Below, in pieces: positions 62,001 through 64,000 of a DNA stretch of 64,000 nucleotides. Position 1 is the first letter of the stretch. Each line of letters opens with the position of its first letter. The stretch is from Marsupella aquatica (lineage: Eukaryota; Marchantiophyta): the NCBI GenBank assembly GCA_973895155.1, contig OZ316895.1, forward strand, positions 1,364,001 through 1,428,000, in the 5' to 3' direction. The notes below the pieces were generated by a model. The model made no database searches. It saw only the letters and a program-made list of their open reading frames with translations, and was not told the origin of the DNA. The position numbers and the translations under genes were made by a program.

Positions 62001-62734
62001 ACAAGGAGCTAAAAGCAACCCAGGAGGAGAGGACTACCTTGAAACAAGAACGGGAGGAAGCCCAAAAGGAACTAGAGGAGGCACGCAAGGACCTGGATGA
62101 GACCCAGGAGGAGTTGGAGGAAATCACGAGAAAGATGGAGAACCTCCAGCGGCGGGCCGACAACCAAACGGAGCGGCTAAAGAAACAAGCCGCAGTATTT
62201 AGGTGCTTGTCTTCATCAGGCCCAACTCCAATTGGGGCAACCAAGTTACCAGGAGTGGTACTGGCCGAAGAAAAAGCCGCGCCAACTGCACCAGTGCCGG
62301 AGGTAAGTGGGAAGGGGAAGGGACCAGCTGCCGAACCAGAAAAGAAGAAAAAGCGGAAACCTTCAGGGTCAAGGAGTAATCCGACTCCACAAGCCGTGGT
62401 GACCAAAGAGGTAGAACCAGCACCATCCTCCAACATGAATACGGCAATAGATCCCGCTATGATCACAGGTAGGGATGGTGCGGCCCAAGCCGAACTACTC
62501 AGTAAGGAGGCCAGTATTCCAGATCCGCCTCTTGAGCAGGCCGGGGAGACCGTAGCCGAGGCTGAGGCCGTAACCGATTCTCGAGCCGATGCCGACGCCG
62601 ATGGTGGACCCAGTCAGGCCGATGGAGAGTTGACTCAGTCAAGGGCAGGTAATCTGTCAGGGAATGAGCCTACGGCAGTGGCTGAGGAGGAAGCGTTGGG
62701 GGCGTCCATTAAGGATCCACCACCGGTGTCGTGA
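59099..62734 (+). pseudogene. LTR-encoded ORF, copy 2: three +1 shifts and a 3-bp deletion
   Basis: Start and stop correspond to copy 1 and the span is again 3,636 bp. Relative to copy 1 there is a 3-bp loss near 59128 and single-base gains near 59153 (T run), 59309 (G run) and 60420 (A run), all in short homopolymers. This leaves two long frames, 59359-60579 and 60446-62734; the second is back in the original frame. Glu/Gln/Lys heptads run from about 61440 to 62200 (EEAQKELEEARKDLDETQEE), followed by basic EKKKKRKPSG near 62340. The homopolymer position of every indel makes sequencing error a real alternative, in which case the gene could be intact in the plant. Function unknown; no protease, RT or integrase motif is present. 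Confidence 0.8.
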
Positions 62735-63655
62735 CGGTGCAAGGGCGCCGTTTCTTTTAGGGAGGGCGGACGTGGAGGGAGGAGGCGTGAGTGGGCAGGG
62801 TGGGCGCGGATCTCCACGTTTAGGATTAGGATCAGAACCAGGAGCGGCCCTGACACTTAGCTTGGTGGGATTGCGGTCCCACTGGTAGGAGCAACACTTG
62901 TGCTCCTGCCTTGCTGTACATAGGTAGATTCGGGCAAGTAGATTACTGTTAAGTAGATTAGGCTTACGATGCAAAGAATGGCGGATCCACTACCAGGATA
63001 AGTACCTGGGCAGCGGGGAGCTCAGGGCCTCTTCTTTAGCAAGTTTTTAGTTTGCACCAGCCGGGCTGGGATCAAGTAGTACGAGAAGCTCTCGGTTAGT
63101 CATACAGTGACCCTTGTGTATATTCATGTTTCCTCATGCCTAAGAGCTGAATAGAGTTGGCCTCACGGCTTAGTTCGCAGAACTTGTGTATGAGATGTAT
63201 TGTTTGTATGGCAAGTGCATGGTATGACTCAGTCAGAATGAGTCATTTTGCTATTTGTGTGTCGCATTAACTTGTGTGAAGAGTGCCCACATCAACAGAA
63301 GGAAGGAAAGTAAGCAGGGGAGTGAGAGTTGGATGTGTCGAGCTGAGAGAGGTCTTAGCGGCTTAACCAAGCCTATTGGGGATCATTCCGGCGGCGGAAT
63401 CCAAACATACCTAACAAGACGGAGGGGAAGACAGGGGAAGACAGGGGAAGGCCTATATTAGGCCGGCTACGTATCTCATGACCCGATGAAGGATCTGTCC
63501 AGTATATGTGTGTAAAATGTTAATAGTAGTAGTAGAAGGTTAGCAGCGTCCCATGCCGCTAAGCCGCGGAAACGGCCTCGCCAAGCACGAAACCTGCGGG
63601 AATCGGCTTGAGCTGGGGGGTTTCTTGGGTTTAGGGAGCCATGGGACGCACCACA
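62735..63655 (+). promoter_or_regulatory. Non-coding 3' part of the giant LTR (probable R-U5 side)
   Basis: About 920 bp between the LTR-encoded stop codon and the LTR end, adjoining the PBS. By position it should hold the rest of U3 plus R and U5. I see no convincing TATA box or polyadenylation signal and do not place the transcription start. The mirror segment in the solo copy is 53872-54783. Confidence 0.35.
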
Positions 63656-63659
63656 TTTT

Positions 63660-63677
63660 TGGCGCTAGATGGAGGGG
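63660..63677 (+). promoter_or_regulatory. Candidate primer binding site of the giant-LTR element
   Basis: TGGCGCTAGATGGAGGGG begins five bases after the LTR end. TGG matches the CCA end of a tRNA, and TGGCGC starts are common in plant Gypsy-type elements. I do not identify the primer tRNA. Confidence 0.55.
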
Positions 63678-63724
63678 GCATTTCTTAAGCCGTGAGATAT
63701 GAAGTTAGAACGGAAGCGTAGGTA

Positions 63725-64000
63725 ATGACTGACCTTACGCCGAGGGAAGAAAGAGTGATTCAACGGGAGAGAGCTCGACTGCAGCAGCTCGCCGGGTGGC
63801 ATGATACACAGCGACTGAGAGGGGCAGAAAGAGCTGGTAGCTCCGAAACTGGAAGTGGCGTCGAAGAAGACATACCAGAAGAAGAGTCGGTAAGGAGAAG
63901 TGAGTCTCCAACCGACATGGGGGAACCAGAGGCACGGCCAGACGAGAGGCCAGGGACCAGATTGAGCCAGCGGTCGCGCATACATTACAAGGCATTTCAT
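63725..64000 (+). CDS. Gag-region ORF of the giant-LTR element, 3' partial
   Basis: The ATG at 63725 opens a frame of 92 codons with no stop, running to the last base of the window. It starts MTDLTPREERVIQRERARLQ and is rich in Arg, Glu and Gln (GAERAGSSETGSG, PDERPGTRLSQRS). Its place just after the PBS is that of gag. The protein has no recognisable motif yet, because only the disordered N-terminus is inside the window. Overlapping minus-strand frames are shadows. Confidence 0.6.
   Translation, partial: MTDLTPREERVIQRERARLQQLAGWHDTQRLRGAERAGSSETGSGVEEDIPEEESVRRSESPTDMGEPEARPDERPGTRLSQRSRIHYKAFH

Larger units (their letters stand above)
58984..63655 (+). mobile_element. Giant 5' LTR (4,672 bp) of a retrotransposon running off the window
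   Basis: Begins TGTGATGCCTAGACAGG and ends GACGCACCACA, so it has TG...CA ends, and is near-identical to the reverse complement of 53872-58534. Directly after the end comes TTTTTGGCGCTAGATGG, with TGGCGC at 63660 in the position and style of a plant LTR-element primer binding site. An open gag-like frame follows. The 3' LTR and the right target duplication are outside the window, so the LTR interpretation rests on the PBS, the TG...CA ends and the solo copy's 5-bp duplication. Confidence 0.8.

Noticed and set aside
53872-63655. The 4.67-kb inverted pair as arms of one fold-back DNA transposon
   Set aside because: The left arm alone has a perfect 5-bp TSD within a Copia LTR, and the right arm is followed by a PBS and gag-like frame; independent insertions explain both.
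1-64000. CRISPR arrays, rRNA or tRNA genes
   Set aside because: None seen by eye; tRNA genes in particular could be missed without a covariance search.

Overview
This is nuclear DNA of a land plant. The evidence is an interstitial run of the plant telomere repeat CCCTAAA, a nuclear plastid-type sigma factor gene with GT-AG introns, and abundant Copia, CACTA (tnp2) and giant-LTR retroelements. I cannot name the species. I lean towards a seed-free plant with a large, TE-rich genome, but that is a low-confidence inference.

Layout. 1-2685 (+): 3' part of a YVH1/DUSP12-like dual-specificity phosphatase gene, five visible exons, 5' end outside the window. 4271-8261 (-): complete five-exon plastid RNA polymerase sigma factor gene, convergent with it. 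8.4-13.9 kb: intergenic DNA with hairpin tandem repeats and two oppositely oriented solo Copia LTRs. 13.93-30.27 kb: a CACTA-type region (TNPA-like gene 14818-17931, decayed tnp2 transposase 18083-21781, both minus). Three minus-strand host-like coding segments lie beside it: an F-box-like ORF, a two-BRCT ORF and an EDM2-like PHD ORF. 30.36-33.4 kb: two more solo LTRs of the same Copia family around G-rich low-complexity repeats. 34807-37411 (+): complete five-exon DUF212 (acid phosphatase/VPO-related) gene with a GC-AG first intron.

40764-58751 is one nested transposon stack. An old minus-strand Copia element (TSD GACAT) was entered by a young plus-strand Copia element (43344-49751, TSD GAAAA). 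Its 5' LTR was entered by a 4,663-bp sequence (53872-58534, TSD TACGT) with TG...CA ends. A second copy of that 4.67-kb sequence, in the opposite orientation, occupies 58984-63655. It is followed at once by a PBS-like TGGCGC motif and an open reading frame that leaves the window. The simplest reading is that the 4.67-kb sequence is a giant LTR: the first copy is a solo LTR and the second is the 5' LTR of an element continuing beyond 64000.

The most interesting observation is that this giant LTR carries a sense-strand reading frame of about 1,211 codons. It has a plant-mobile/transposon-like N-terminal region, a long coiled coil and a basic C-terminal tract. The two copies have different lesions (three nonsense codons in one; three single-base insertions and a 3-bp deletion in the other). 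An ancestor with an intact LTR-encoded protein is therefore likely. All intron/exon boundaries here were placed by eye from splice consensus, frame continuity and family knowledge.
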